Source of the DNA: Leptolyngbya ohadii IS1
GTDB taxonomy: Bacteria > Cyanobacteriota > Cyanobacteriia > Elainellales > Elainellaceae
Direction: 5' to 3'
Assembly (NCBI RefSeq): GCF_002215035.1
Contig: NZ_NKFP01000006.1
Location: 3,439,080-3,503,079 of the forward strand
DNA length: 64,000 nucleotides
The notes under the pieces are model-generated. The model worked only from the letters and a program-made list of their open reading frames with translations. It had not been told where the DNA came from and did no database searches. This document shows positions 55,354 to 63,910 of this stretch, in pieces. Within the stretch, counting starts at the first letter, position 1, and each line of letters starts with the position of its first letter. The translations under genes were made by a program, and so were the position numbers.

Positions 55354-55436
55354 GGATTAAGTTATGTAGGGAATAGCAGACTGTTGGATAGTGGATGGTT
55401 CAAAGCAATGGTTGAGTAGTTGAAATCCTGCATCGC

Positions 55437-55600
55437 CCCCTAAATCCCCCATCTGTTCATTGCCGCTCCTCAGGAGCGAGGGGGGACTTTGAAAAGTCTA
55501 ACTTTTGGATGCAAATGATTGTTTGACCTTTTGAGTTACAAATCGACTGCCTTAATGGCTCGGTTCCCCCCAGAATTGGAGGGCTAGGGGGGCGGGTTCG
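55437..55600. repeat. Dispersed repeat pieces between MFS and Rieske genes
   Basis: CCCCCTAAATCCCCC, GGGGGGACTTTGAAA and CCCCCAGAATTGGAGGGC recur here in the same style as at 23661-23820. These are parts of a multi-copy intergenic element. Confidence 0.7.
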
Positions 55601-55608
55601 GATATTCG

Positions 55609-56655
55609 CTAAACCATCACCTGCGGCTTCTCCGATGGCTTCTCAGATTCGATCGGCTGATCTGCATATTTTTTCAGCAACTTACGATAGGCGATCAAAG
55701 TGGCATCAGAAGCGACCAACAGTTCCCGTCCCATTTCGTTGAAGGGTGCGTAGCGAGGGGATTGGGTCTTTACGACGACATCATCTTCCTTCAGGATGTT
55801 ATTGCCAACCTGCGCCGTATTGCGATCGAGCCAGATATTAAGAATTGGCGTGTGGTTGAGGAAGTTGCGAATATTGACGGATTTGACGATCGTGGTGTTG
55901 TCATCAACGGGAATGTGAGCGAGGATGCTTTCTAGCTTAAAGCGACCAAACTGCACAGAAGAGTAGGTGATATTAGGCAAAGCAAACCGATAGCCTTTCC
56001 GCGCATCCGGATCGTCCTGTTGCATCACAAACCGCATGATGCCATTCAGCCGATTCACCTTAATTTCCAGGCTAGCGGACATCTCGTACTCGCCCATTTC
56101 TACGTCATATTCCTCGATTTCGGTATCCTGGGGTGCCTTACTCGTGCCGATCGCCCCTTTGTGGACAAACAGCGCATGGGCAGCATCGATGCCGTTCTCC
56201 ATCGTGCGGGTGAAGTGGGCGTTAAAGGTATAGCGGCTAAAGGCGGGCGGACGTTCGGGAGACTCAAACTGCGGAAATTCCGGAATCGGCGGACGGCGAT
56301 CGGCAGGCAAATCGAGATCACCGACAAACATCCAGACCAGACCGTATCTTTCCTGAATTGGGTAGGACTGCACTCGCGCCCGTTTGGGAATCGGCGTTTC
56401 CGGTGAATCTGCGGGGATGTGGCTGCACCGCCCATCAGCTTCATAGCGCCAGCCGTGATAGGGACAGCGCAGGCAGTCATTCTCCGTCCATCCCATCGCC
56501 AGACTTGCCCCCCGGTGGGCACACTGATTATCCAGCGCAATCACCTGTCCCTGATGCCGATACAGGACGTATTCCTTACCCAAAAGCTTCAATAGCTTCG
56601 GTTCCGAACCCACTTCATGGCTTAACTCAACCGCATACCAAAAATTCTTCAGCAT
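55609..56655 (-). CDS. Rieske non-heme iron oxygenase, alpha-subunit type (1)
   Basis: The protein has 348 residues. The Rieske [2Fe-2S] ligands are in CAHRG and CPYHGW (about 45-68). The mononuclear iron site is in ENGIDAAHALFVHKG (about 155-170), and the conserved bridging Asp lies in it. The family uses O2 and reductant to hydroxylate, demethylate or cleave substrates, as in pheophorbide a oxygenase-like and aromatic-ring oxygenases. The substrate is unknown. It is a diverged paralogue of the next gene upstream, and both begin MLKNFWYAVE. Electron donors are not encoded nearby. Confidence 0.9.
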   Translation of the reverse strand: MLKNFWYAVELSHEVGSEPKLLKLLGKEYVLYRHQGQVIALDNQCAHRGASLAMGWTENDCLRCPYHGWRYEADGRCSHIPADSPETPIPKRARVQSYPIQERYGLVWMFVGDLDLPADRRPPIPEFPQFESPERPPAFSRYTFNAHFTRTMENGIDAAHALFVHKGAIGTSKAPQDTEIEEYDVEMGEYEMSASLEIKVNRLNGIMRFVMQQDDPDARKGYRFALPNITYSSVQFGRFKLESILAHIPVDDNTTIVKSVNIRNFLNHTPILNIWLDRNTAQVGNNILKEDDVVVKTQSPRYAPFNEMGRELLVASDATLIAYRKLLKKYADQPIESEKPSEKPQVMV

Positions 56656-56670
56656 GATCTATTTCCTTTC

Positions 56671-56802
56671 TCTAAATCCGTTCATCGATTTTGTAGGATG
56701 CGTTAGTGAAGTGCAACGCATGATTCTCAAAGCTCTAAATCCGTTCATTAATCACCGTAGCTCTGTAGTATGAGTTGGCGAAGCGTAACGTATGATTCTC
56801 AG
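56671..56802. repeat. Imperfect tandem duplication of about 63 bp between the Rieske genes
   Basis: TCTAAATCCGTTCAT starts both units (56671 and 56734). Each contains a GTAGGATGCGTTAGTGAAG-like and ACGCATGATTCTCA part, a weak inverted repeat (GCGTTxx...AACGC). The second unit has many base changes. Confidence 0.75.
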
Positions 56803-56842
56803 AAGCTTGATTATCCTGCCGATCGTCTTTCACCAAACTCGC

Positions 56843-57898
56843 TCACGATCCTGCCGTTACCATTGCCGCATGCTTGCCGTTTGCCTCCGATGGCACTGCC
56901 GGAATGCCATAATCCCCGATCGCCCAGCCCTGCTCCACGTATTTCCGGATCAGTTTGCGATAGGCAAGTTGCAGGCTATCCGAAGCAATGAGAATCTCGC
57001 CTGTCAGCGGCACGACTCTGGGCACCTGGCTTTCAATTACCGCCTTGTCTTCCCAGTAGGTATCGTTCGTGTTTTTGCGGGAGTTCCAGTCCGCCCAGGG
57101 ATGGGGGAGGAAATTGCGTAAGCCGATCCACTTGGTTAGCGTTGTATTTTCATCCACAGGAATATTGCTGGCGAAGTAAATATACTGGAAGCCGCGATAG
57201 TTGAAGTCCAGGTGAATGCGGTTGATATTCGGCATATGAACCGTTAGCGTTGCGCTGGAGAAAGGACGATCGCGTTTCACAATTAGCTTCAGCAGACCTG
57301 CTCGCTTAGGCGGTTTAGAAATCGTTTTAGCAGTGGCAGTCCAGTCGTCCATCTGCACTTCGTAGGGCGGCACCTGAGCATCGTTACGGTGATGGAAGAA
57401 AACCGAGTGAACAAACGGCGCATGGGAACTGTCCAGACCGCTTTCTACGACACGGGTATAGTGAGCATTCCAGGTATACTCACCGCTTACACTGCGCCAT
57501 GCTGGGTTATCAAATTCTGGAAAATCGGGAATCGGCGGACGCTGCTCGGCAGGTAAATCCCCCACAAATAGCCAGATAAAGCCGTACCGCTCCTCAACCG
57601 GAAAGGACTCTACTTTCGCCCGTTTGGGAATGGGTACACCGGGCTGATCCGCAGGCACTTCCACACATTTACCCTCACTGTCGTAGCGCCAACCGTGATA
57701 GGGACAGCGAATACAGTTTCCTTCCACCCATCCGCTCGATAGGGCAGCCCCCCGGTGAATACAGCGATCGGTCAGCGCAATCACCTGACCCTGACTATCC
57801 CGATACAGCACATAATCCTGACCCATCAGCCGGATCTGCTGGGGTTTGTCGCTCACCGCAGCACTGAATTCAACGGCATACCAGAAGTTCTTGAGCAT
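56843..57898 (-). CDS. Rieske non-heme iron oxygenase, alpha-subunit type (2)
   Basis: The protein has 351 residues. The Rieske motif is CIHRG and CPYHGW, and the iron-site region is ESGLDSSHAPFVHSVFFHH. Length and layout are the same as in the neighbour (about 55609-56655), with clear similarity at the N-terminus and in PIPKRAKVESFPVEERYG. The two are tandem paralogues, 187 bases apart and in the same direction, probably one operon. Substrate specificity must differ because the catalytic-domain middle is poorly conserved. Confidence 0.9.
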   Translation of the reverse strand: MLKNFWYAVEFSAAVSDKPQQIRLMGQDYVLYRDSQGQVIALTDRCIHRGAALSSGWVEGNCIRCPYHGWRYDSEGKCVEVPADQPGVPIPKRAKVESFPVEERYGFIWLFVGDLPAEQRPPIPDFPEFDNPAWRSVSGEYTWNAHYTRVVESGLDSSHAPFVHSVFFHHRNDAQVPPYEVQMDDWTATAKTISKPPKRAGLLKLIVKRDRPFSSATLTVHMPNINRIHLDFNYRGFQYIYFASNIPVDENTTLTKWIGLRNFLPHPWADWNSRKNTNDTYWEDKAVIESQVPRVVPLTGEILIASDSLQLAYRKLIRKYVEQGWAIGDYGIPAVPSEANGKHAAMVTAGS

Positions 57899-58378
57899 TA
57901 GAAAATTCCCTTCGTAGTGAGATGTAGGTGAATGGTGTGGCGATCGAGTTTGTCAGCGTGAAGTTATTTTCAAAGGCGATCGATTGGCCAACGAATCGAT
58001 TGAAAGATTAGTATCGGCAAGCAAACGCAAATGCAGCAAAAAGAATTTTGAGAAATGCTGTTCAGCAGAATTCCCAAAAGGAAAGTTGAAATCACAAATT
58101 CTCAATTTTTATTCGCAATTTTCTCGTTACTGTCCCCTTGTTCCAATTCCCCTCGCTCCAATGCTCTGCGTTGGAATACAGCCTCCTCGTTCCAATTCCC
58201 CTTGTTCCAATGCTCTGCGTTGGAATGCTTATGGGAGGCTCTGCCTCCAGATTTAGTTAGCGGCAGAGCCGCATCCGAGCCGTATCCAGGTAGAACCTGG
58301 ACACCAGATTTGCCGCATCCGAGCCGTATTTAGATTGAGCCTGAACACTAGATTTTAGGTGATATTGTCTAGTGAAAA
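57899..58378. repeat. Intergenic region dominated by a dispersed palindromic repeat
   Basis: From about 58138 to 58355 this region repeats the modules seen at 49893-50056: CTCCAATGCTCTGCGTTGG, GGAGGCTCTGCCTCC, GCGGCAGAGCC and ACCTGGACACCAGATT. Several modules are doubled. No gene was recognised; the 57899-58137 part holds the Rieske promoter side. Confidence 0.85.
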
Positions 58379-59155
58379 TTACGCCGATTCGGCAAAGGCA
58401 GGAGAATGTTCTACAGCAACCCGATCGCCTTCCGGCAATATACCCTCACTCATCTTGTCACCAATCTTTTCACTAAGATTCCGAACAAGTTGCCCATCCT
58501 CCATGTGAATAATGCGATCGGCAATATCCAGAATCCGATTATCGTGAGTGACCAGTAAGATCGTACAGTGCTGTTCTTTGGCAAGTCGCTGTAGAATTTT
58601 CACCACATCCCGTCCCGATTTGCTGTCCAGTGCAGCAGTGGGTTCATCGGCTAAGACCAGTTGGGGTTGGCTCACCAAGGCACGGGCGATCGCAACTCGC
58701 TGTTTCTGCCCTCCCGAAAGACTATCGGGATAGTAGTTAATTCGCTCTCCCAGTCCAACGGCTGCCAGCATTTCCACACAGCGGCGCGTGCGTTCTTCAG
58801 AGGGAATTTCGGAGTGCAGCCGCAGAGACATCCGCACGTTCTCTTGAGCCGTCAGGCAATCCAGTAAGTTATGCGCCTGAAAGATATAGCCGATTTGACT
58901 GCGAACTTTCACAAGCTGTCGTTTTTTTGCGCCCAGAAGCTCCTGTCCCAGGACTTTTAGACTGCCTTCCTGCATCGATCGCAGTCCACCCATTAAGCTC
59001 AGTAGCGTTGTTTTACCGCTGCCAGACGGACCTGTGAGAATTACAATTTCCCCCGCAAATATATCAAGGTTGATATCAACGAGAACAGGCTTGCGAAGAT
59101 TTCCTTTGCCGTAGCTGTGGTTTAAGTTGCGAACCGAAATAGCAGGTAAGGACAT
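58379..59155 (-). CDS. devA: DevA-type ABC exporter ATPase
   Basis: A 258-residue ABC ATPase with Walker A GPSGSGKTT, Q-loop IFQAHNLL, signature LSGGQKQRVAIARAL, Walker B VLADEPTAALD and H-loop THD. It is the third gene of a devB-devC-devA order. In heterocyst-formers DevBCA with TolC exports glycolipids; homologues in non-heterocystous species export other lipids or toxic compounds. The C-terminal about 30 residues are an acidic extension. Confidence 0.92.
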   Translation of the reverse strand: MSLPAISVRNLNHSYGKGNLRKPVLVDINLDIFAGEIVILTGPSGSGKTTLLSLMGGLRSMQEGSLKVLGQELLGAKKRQLVKVRSQIGYIFQAHNLLDCLTAQENVRMSLRLHSEIPSEERTRRCVEMLAAVGLGERINYYPDSLSGGQKQRVAIARALVSQPQLVLADEPTAALDSKSGRDVVKILQRLAKEQHCTILLVTHDNRILDIADRIIHMEDGQLVRNLSEKIGDKMSEGILPEGDRVAVEHSPAFAESA

Positions 59156-59220
59156 AGGAATGATAATAGGGATAACCGGAAGTGAATATTTTTAGTAACA
59201 GAAATCAAGTGATACACCTC

Positions 59221-59243
59221 TTGTGAGGTGGGCATCCCGCCCG
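59221..59243. repeat. Inverted member of the GGCAAGATGCCCACCCCAC dispersed repeat
   Basis: TTGTGAGGTGGGCATCCCGC is the reverse complement of the elements at 31945-31971 and 54070-54096 with a few changes. It lies between devC and devA. Confidence 0.65.
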
Positions 59244-59289
59244 CTAATCGAGGTCTATCCCACTTCTCCAGCCAATGGAATTCACCAAC

Positions 59290-60480
59290 CTAAAATACAT
59301 CTGCCGGATCAGCCGATCGCAGTTTTCGGGACGTAATTCCAGCAGAAATCAAACACATCATGATCGTGAGAATAAACACTTGCAGCGCCACATCAAATCG
59401 CATCACCACGGCAAGCTGCGTTAAATTGCCTAACACGCCATACAGGGCGATCGAGCAGCCAAATCCCGGCAGAAAGCCCAGCACCGCCAGAATAATCGCT
59501 TCCTGGAAGACCACCCCTAAGAGCTGATTATCCGAATAGCCGATCGCCTTTAAGGTCGCATATTCGGGCAAATGTTCGCTCACGTCCGTATAGAGAACCT
59601 GATAGACAATAATGATCCCGACCACAAAACCCATAATCGTCCCAAAGTTGAAGATGATTCCGGGCGGCTGGTTCGACCAGTAGCGATTTTCTAGCGCAAT
59701 CAGTTCCTGATGACTGAGAATCGTCACGTCCTCCGGCAAGATGGTCTTGAGCTGGCTGATAACCTCTGCTGGATTCGTGCCCGGTTCCAGGGTGAGAACC
59801 CCCGCATGAATATTTTCCGCACCCGCCTCGCCAAACATCCGCAGATAGTTCAGATCGCTGGTGACAATGTGACCCCGCTTAAACAGACTGCTGCCCAACG
59901 AGAATAATCCGCCGACCCAAATTTTTCGATCGCCCGCCTCTGTGGAAATCGTTTCGCCTCGATCGAACGCCTGTCCGACTTGACCCAGCGATGAAAGCGA
60001 TTTGCGATCGAACAACACCGTATCCGGCTGTTCAATTTGGGTAAGCTGGTCGTTAATTGCCGGAAGATCCATGACGGGCTGCGCGGGGTTAAAGGCAATC
60101 ACCGTTACGTCGGTTATTTCCTTGTCCCACGGATTTACCCAGGAGGTTTGCGTGTAGTAGAGAGGCTTGGCGGCTTCTATGCCATCGATCGCGCTAACCC
60201 GGTAAAGCTGATTTTTAGCAAAGGTCTGATTGCCCAGAAATTTCGAGTTGCGGCTAATTAAGAACAAATCGCCCTGGATGTTTTCCACCACGCGCGTCAC
60301 ACCATCAAACATGGTGGCGCGAAAGCCAAGCTGCATGAAAATGAGAATATTGGCAAATGAAATTCCCGAAATCGCAACCAACAGCCGTACCTTCTGGTGG
60401 GATAGCTGCGACCATGCCAGCGGAATTTCTTTGAGTAAACCAATCTTCAATCGTTTTGTAGCGGGTCGGGAAATTTGCAT
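59290..60480 (-). CDS. devC: DevC-type ABC exporter permease
   Basis: A 396-residue MacB-like permease with an N-terminal helix, a large periplasmic domain (about 60-270) and three further C-terminal helices. It shows PLAWSQLSHQKVRLLVAISG, VYQVLYTDVSEHLPEYATLK and AIGYSDNQL. It follows devB after 64 bases and precedes devA on the same strand. Confidence 0.92.
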   Translation of the reverse strand: MQISRPATKRLKIGLLKEIPLAWSQLSHQKVRLLVAISGISFANILIFMQLGFRATMFDGVTRVVENIQGDLFLISRNSKFLGNQTFAKNQLYRVSAIDGIEAAKPLYYTQTSWVNPWDKEITDVTVIAFNPAQPVMDLPAINDQLTQIEQPDTVLFDRKSLSSLGQVGQAFDRGETISTEAGDRKIWVGGLFSLGSSLFKRGHIVTSDLNYLRMFGEAGAENIHAGVLTLEPGTNPAEVISQLKTILPEDVTILSHQELIALENRYWSNQPPGIIFNFGTIMGFVVGIIIVYQVLYTDVSEHLPEYATLKAIGYSDNQLLGVVFQEAIILAVLGFLPGFGCSIALYGVLGNLTQLAVVMRFDVALQVFILTIMMCLISAGITSRKLRSADPADVF

Positions 60481-60544
60481 GACGATCGCGGCAATAATAA
60501 TTGGAACGAGGGTGCGAAGGATTAGAATGAAGGTCAGATAAGAC

Positions 60545-61732
60545 TTATTGACGATCGTCCTGATGAATCTTGACTCTCACCTGCATATTGGTCAGTCTTG
60601 CCACCTTTTCACTAGAAGGCTGATCCAAAAGAATCTTTACCTCTACAACACGCGCATTACTGTCGGCAGCGGGATCGGTGCCCAGAATATCTACTTTTTG
60701 AATTTGTAAACCAATCTGCTCGACAGTTCCTTCTAGTTCTTCCGTGAAGCCGCCATTTTCGCTGGTGATGGTTGCCCGCTGCCCGGTTTCGATTTTGGAG
60801 ACATCGGTTTCATACACTTCGGCGATCACCGCCATGCGATCGGTTTGTCCCAGATCTACAATTCCGGCTTCTGCGTCCACCTGTTCCCCGATTTGAGTAT
60901 TGATTCGCAGAATTTGTCCGGCGGCGGGGGCACGAACGTAGTAATCGTCTAATCGGGCTTCTTCGCTGGCAAGCTGACTGAGGGCATAGCGGATTTCTGC
61001 CTGCGGGACGCTTACATCCACCGGACGCACTTCCGATAGATTATTCAGGGTTGCCTTTGCCTGCTTAATTTGAGCGTTCAGCGTTTTAACCGTGTTGGCT
61101 AACATCGCCTGTGCCTCTGCTACTCGCGCCTGGGCAGTGCGATAGTCCTTACGGTAATTGTCCAATGCAGCAGCACTAATCGCCCCCTGCTCAAAAAGCT
61201 GCCGATAGCGATCGTAGGTTTGCTTGGCATTTTGCAGTTCGGCTTCTGCTTCACCAAGGGATGCCTGTTTTGCCGCCCTGTCCGTGCTTAATTCCGCTTG
61301 CAGTTGGGCGATCGCTGCCTCCTGTGCCCGAATCTGGCTGGCATTGCCGCTACCCGCCTGGGTTTGCCTCAGCTTCGCTCGCTCGATCGCCACGTTGTTT
61401 TCTGCCTCAATCACCGCAGCCTGCTGTTTCTCTAAGCCCTGCAAAATTGCGATTACCTGTCCCGCCTGTACCCGATCGCCTTCTTTGACGAGTAATCGAT
61501 CGACTCGGCTATCGCTGGCATTGGCAACCGAGACTTTGATAATCGAGCTTTCTGGCTCAATTCGTCCCAGGGCAGCAACGGCTCGTACAGGCTGGGGAGC
61601 GGCAACCAGAGTTTTCTCCGCAGAAGGGGCAGGAGAAAGGGTACGCTGAACTGCTAAAGCTGCTATTCCAAAACAGCCGATCGCCAAAACAAGCCAGTAT
61701 CCTGGCACTCTCGCAAACTGCTTTTGCATCAT
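60545..61732 (-). CDS. devB: DevB-type membrane fusion protein (HlyD family)
   Basis: About 395 residues from the ATG at 61732; a TTG at 61741 and an ATG at 61729 are alternatives. One N-terminal membrane helix (WLVLAIGCFGIAALAV) is followed by the barrel and lipoyl parts (RVDRLLVKEGDRVQAGQVIA), a long alpha-hairpin of about 130 residues (about 105-235) and the beta-barrel with VYETDVSKIETGQRATI. It bridges the DevCA inner-membrane complex to an outer-membrane TolC protein that is not encoded here. Confidence 0.92.
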   Translation of the reverse strand: MMQKQFARVPGYWLVLAIGCFGIAALAVQRTLSPAPSAEKTLVAAPQPVRAVAALGRIEPESSIIKVSVANASDSRVDRLLVKEGDRVQAGQVIAILQGLEKQQAAVIEAENNVAIERAKLRQTQAGSGNASQIRAQEAAIAQLQAELSTDRAAKQASLGEAEAELQNAKQTYDRYRQLFEQGAISAAALDNYRKDYRTAQARVAEAQAMLANTVKTLNAQIKQAKATLNNLSEVRPVDVSVPQAEIRYALSQLASEEARLDDYYVRAPAAGQILRINTQIGEQVDAEAGIVDLGQTDRMAVIAEVYETDVSKIETGQRATITSENGGFTEELEGTVEQIGLQIQKVDILGTDPAADSNARVVEVKILLDQPSSEKVARLTNMQVRVKIHQDDRQ

Positions 61733-61764
61733 CGCAACCAATAGTGACGTCGAGAAATCAAGCT

Positions 61765-61950
61765 CTAAAACTTCCAGGCAGCAAAAATGACGCCAGCAAA
61801 GATAACCAGCGTCGCAATTCCGATGTAAACCATTTTGAATTCGTGGTGATCGATCGCCTGATCAATCTGCTCATCAAGTTCTTGACGAAATTCCGCAATC
61901 TTTTCCTGTGCCTGCGGATCGGAAATCAATCGACTCACACGCTTACTCAT
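61765..61950 (-). CDS. Small tail-anchored protein
   Basis: A 61-residue protein with a charged helical N-terminal half (QAQEKIAEFRQELDEQIDQA) and a single C-terminal membrane helix (IGIATLVIFAGVIFAAW). AGGTGAAC lies just upstream of the ATG. It is upstream of devB on the same strand and may be its co-transcribed neighbour. The family was not recognised. Confidence 0.68.
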   Translation of the reverse strand: MSKRVSRLISDPQAQEKIAEFRQELDEQIDQAIDHHEFKMVYIGIATLVIFAGVIFAAWKF

Positions 61951-62239
61951 GGGACGTTCACCTGGAAAGGAGCTAGCAAAATATTTCGCTAAACGAATTT
62001 AGGTTTAGAGTACCCAGGTCGGCAACAATGTAACGTTTTAAACCTGCGATCTCAATAGCCTTTTCTGGTCTGGACGTTTTAATTTCTATCTCTGCCTCCA
62101 GAGCGAGGATCGGGCGATCGCTTCTCCAGCACTATAAAATCAGCGCCATAATTGCCAAACCCTCTAATTCCAGGAGCAAACCGCTTCGCCTCGCGATTGA
62201 TCCCCCATCGATTCACGTCATGCTTGACCAGGAGCGACT

Positions 62240-62581
62240 ATGCCTGAAACCACACAGACCTCCGATCTGATCCCTGTACTCGATACAACAATCCACTTCC
62301 TGCAACAGGATCTTGCATCCGCTGATCTTGCCCTGGCAGTCAACTACATCGAACAGTGGGAAAATCTCCTTCAGGAGACAGGGATGTTTCATGAATTAAT
62401 GGAATTAAAGCAGGTCATTCTCGACGGCAACCTGACCGCACTGCAAAAGATGTTGCACAAAGTAGGCGAAGATACGGCTGCAAATGCCAACGGTATCCGG
62501 GAGAACGGATCGGAAGCGATCGCAGCAAAGGTCGCACAAATTGGTCAATTGCTCGTTCAAGCCAGTCAGCAAATTCAATAG
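62240..62581 (+). CDS. Small helical protein of unknown function
   Basis: A 113-residue, probably cytoplasmic and mostly helical protein (LDTTIHFLQQDLASADLALA, MELKQVILDGNLTALQKML). AGGAGCG precedes the ATG. No motif was recognised. The stop codon is the first element of an 11-bp tandem repeat array that fills the gap to the oxidoreductase gene. Confidence 0.72.
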   Translation: MPETTQTSDLIPVLDTTIHFLQQDLASADLALAVNYIEQWENLLQETGMFHELMELKQVILDGNLTALQKMLHKVGEDTAANANGIRENGSEAIAAKVAQIGQLLVQASQQIQ

Positions 62582-62652
62582 AGATTGAATAGAGATTGAA
62601 TAGAGATTGAATAGAAATTGAATAGAAGATCAATAAAAACTAAATAGAGATT
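62577..62652. repeat. 11-bp tandem repeat array starting in a stop codon
   Basis: AATAGAGATTG at 62577-62587, 62588-62598 and 62599-62609, then AATAGAAATTG (62610-62620), AATAGAAGATC (62621-62631) and decayed units to about 62652. The TAG in the first unit is the stop of the preceding gene. Confidence 0.93.
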
Positions 62653-62684
62653 AACTCGCTGATTCTTATGTTGGAGAAACCTTA

Positions 62685-63839
62685 ATGACTTCATCGACTT
62701 CATCCCAAATGTCTTCTCAAACGTCCTCTGCAAGCAATCAACGCAAAATTCGCTATGCCGTTGTCGGACTCGGCTGGTTTGCCCAGCAAGCGGCAATGCC
62801 TTCCTTTGCCCAATCCGAGAATTCCGAACTGGTGGCGCTGGTTTCCGATGACCCGACCAAACTGCAAGAACTGGGTCAGAAGTACAACGTGCAGCATACC
62901 TATTCCTATGAGCAGTACGAAGAGTGCCTGAATAGCGGCGAAGTCGATGCTGTTTATATTGCGTTACCCAATCATCTACACCGCGAATACACCGTGCGAA
63001 CTGCCGAACAGGGAATTCATGTGCTGTGCGAAAAGCCGATGGCAGTCACCGCAGACGAATGTGAGGAAATGATCCGCGCCTGCGAAAGCAATGACGTTAA
63101 GCTGATGATCGCCTATCGCTTACACCTGGAACCTGCTAACCTGGCAGCGATCGAAGTGGTGCAATCTGGACAAATTGGAGAGCCGCGCATTTTTAACTCT
63201 GTGTTTACCCAGCAGGTAACAGACGAAAGCAATATTCGTTTGAAGGATGAAACCGGAGGCGGCACGATCGACGACATCGGTATCTACTGTATTAATGCAG
63301 CCCGCTATCTATTCCAGGATGAGCCGATCGAAGTCTTTGCTTTTGCTGGCACCAATGGAGAACCACGGTTCAGCGAAGTCGAAGAAATGGCAACGGCAGT
63401 TTTGCGTTTTTCCAATGACCGTCTGGCAACATTTACCGTGAGCTTCGGTGCAGCGTCAGTTTCAACCTATCAGGTAGTAGGTACAAAGGGCGATTTGCGG
63501 CTCGATCCTGCCTATAGCTGGAACGGAGAACTAAAGCATTACCTGACCGTCAACGGCGAAACCCAGGAACGCAGCTTTCCAGACCACAGCCAGCTTGCCG
63601 CCGAATTTACCTACTTCTCGAACTGCATTCTCAACGATACCCAGCCAGAACCATCGGGGCAGGAAGGCTTAAACGATGTCCGCATTATTCGCTCCCTCTA
63701 CCAATCCATCAAACTGGAGCGCCCCGTCAGGATTGCCCGACTGGATGATCATCAGCATCCCACGATCGATCAGGCAATTTCCCAGCCTCCCAACGCAGAA
63801 CAGCCCGATCTGGTGAATGCCTCAACCCCCAACGGTTGA
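62685..63839 (+). CDS. Gfo/Idh/MocA family oxidoreductase
   Basis: The protein has 384 residues. The NAD(P)-binding N-terminal domain has YAVVGLGWFAQQAAMPSF and ALPNHLHREYTVRTAEQGI with the hallmark CEKPMAV (catalytic lysine). The C-terminal domain includes GGGTIDDIGIYCINAARYLF, with the catalytic Asp and Tyr-like motif. It resembles glucose-fructose oxidoreductase/xylose dehydrogenase-like members and oxidises or reduces a sugar or polyol; the substrate is unknown. About 20 residues at the N-terminus are Ser/Thr-rich without a clear export signal. Confidence 0.9.
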   Translation: MTSSTSSQMSSQTSSASNQRKIRYAVVGLGWFAQQAAMPSFAQSENSELVALVSDDPTKLQELGQKYNVQHTYSYEQYEECLNSGEVDAVYIALPNHLHREYTVRTAEQGIHVLCEKPMAVTADECEEMIRACESNDVKLMIAYRLHLEPANLAAIEVVQSGQIGEPRIFNSVFTQQVTDESNIRLKDETGGGTIDDIGIYCINAARYLFQDEPIEVFAFAGTNGEPRFSEVEEMATAVLRFSNDRLATFTVSFGAASVSTYQVVGTKGDLRLDPAYSWNGELKHYLTVNGETQERSFPDHSQLAAEFTYFSNCILNDTQPEPSGQEGLNDVRIIRSLYQSIKLERPVRIARLDDHQHPTIDQAISQPPNAEQPDLVNASTPNG

Positions 63840-63910
63840 TCGGTACAGAAGGTGGAAAGTCTATCTTTAGAGCGCTTCTCCTTTCGTTCAGTTTGGCGGC
63901 GCTAGGGCAG

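Noticed and set aside
63840-63910. Search for a small gene or terminator after the Gfo/Idh gene
   Set aside because: No stable hairpin with a T-run or start signal was seen.
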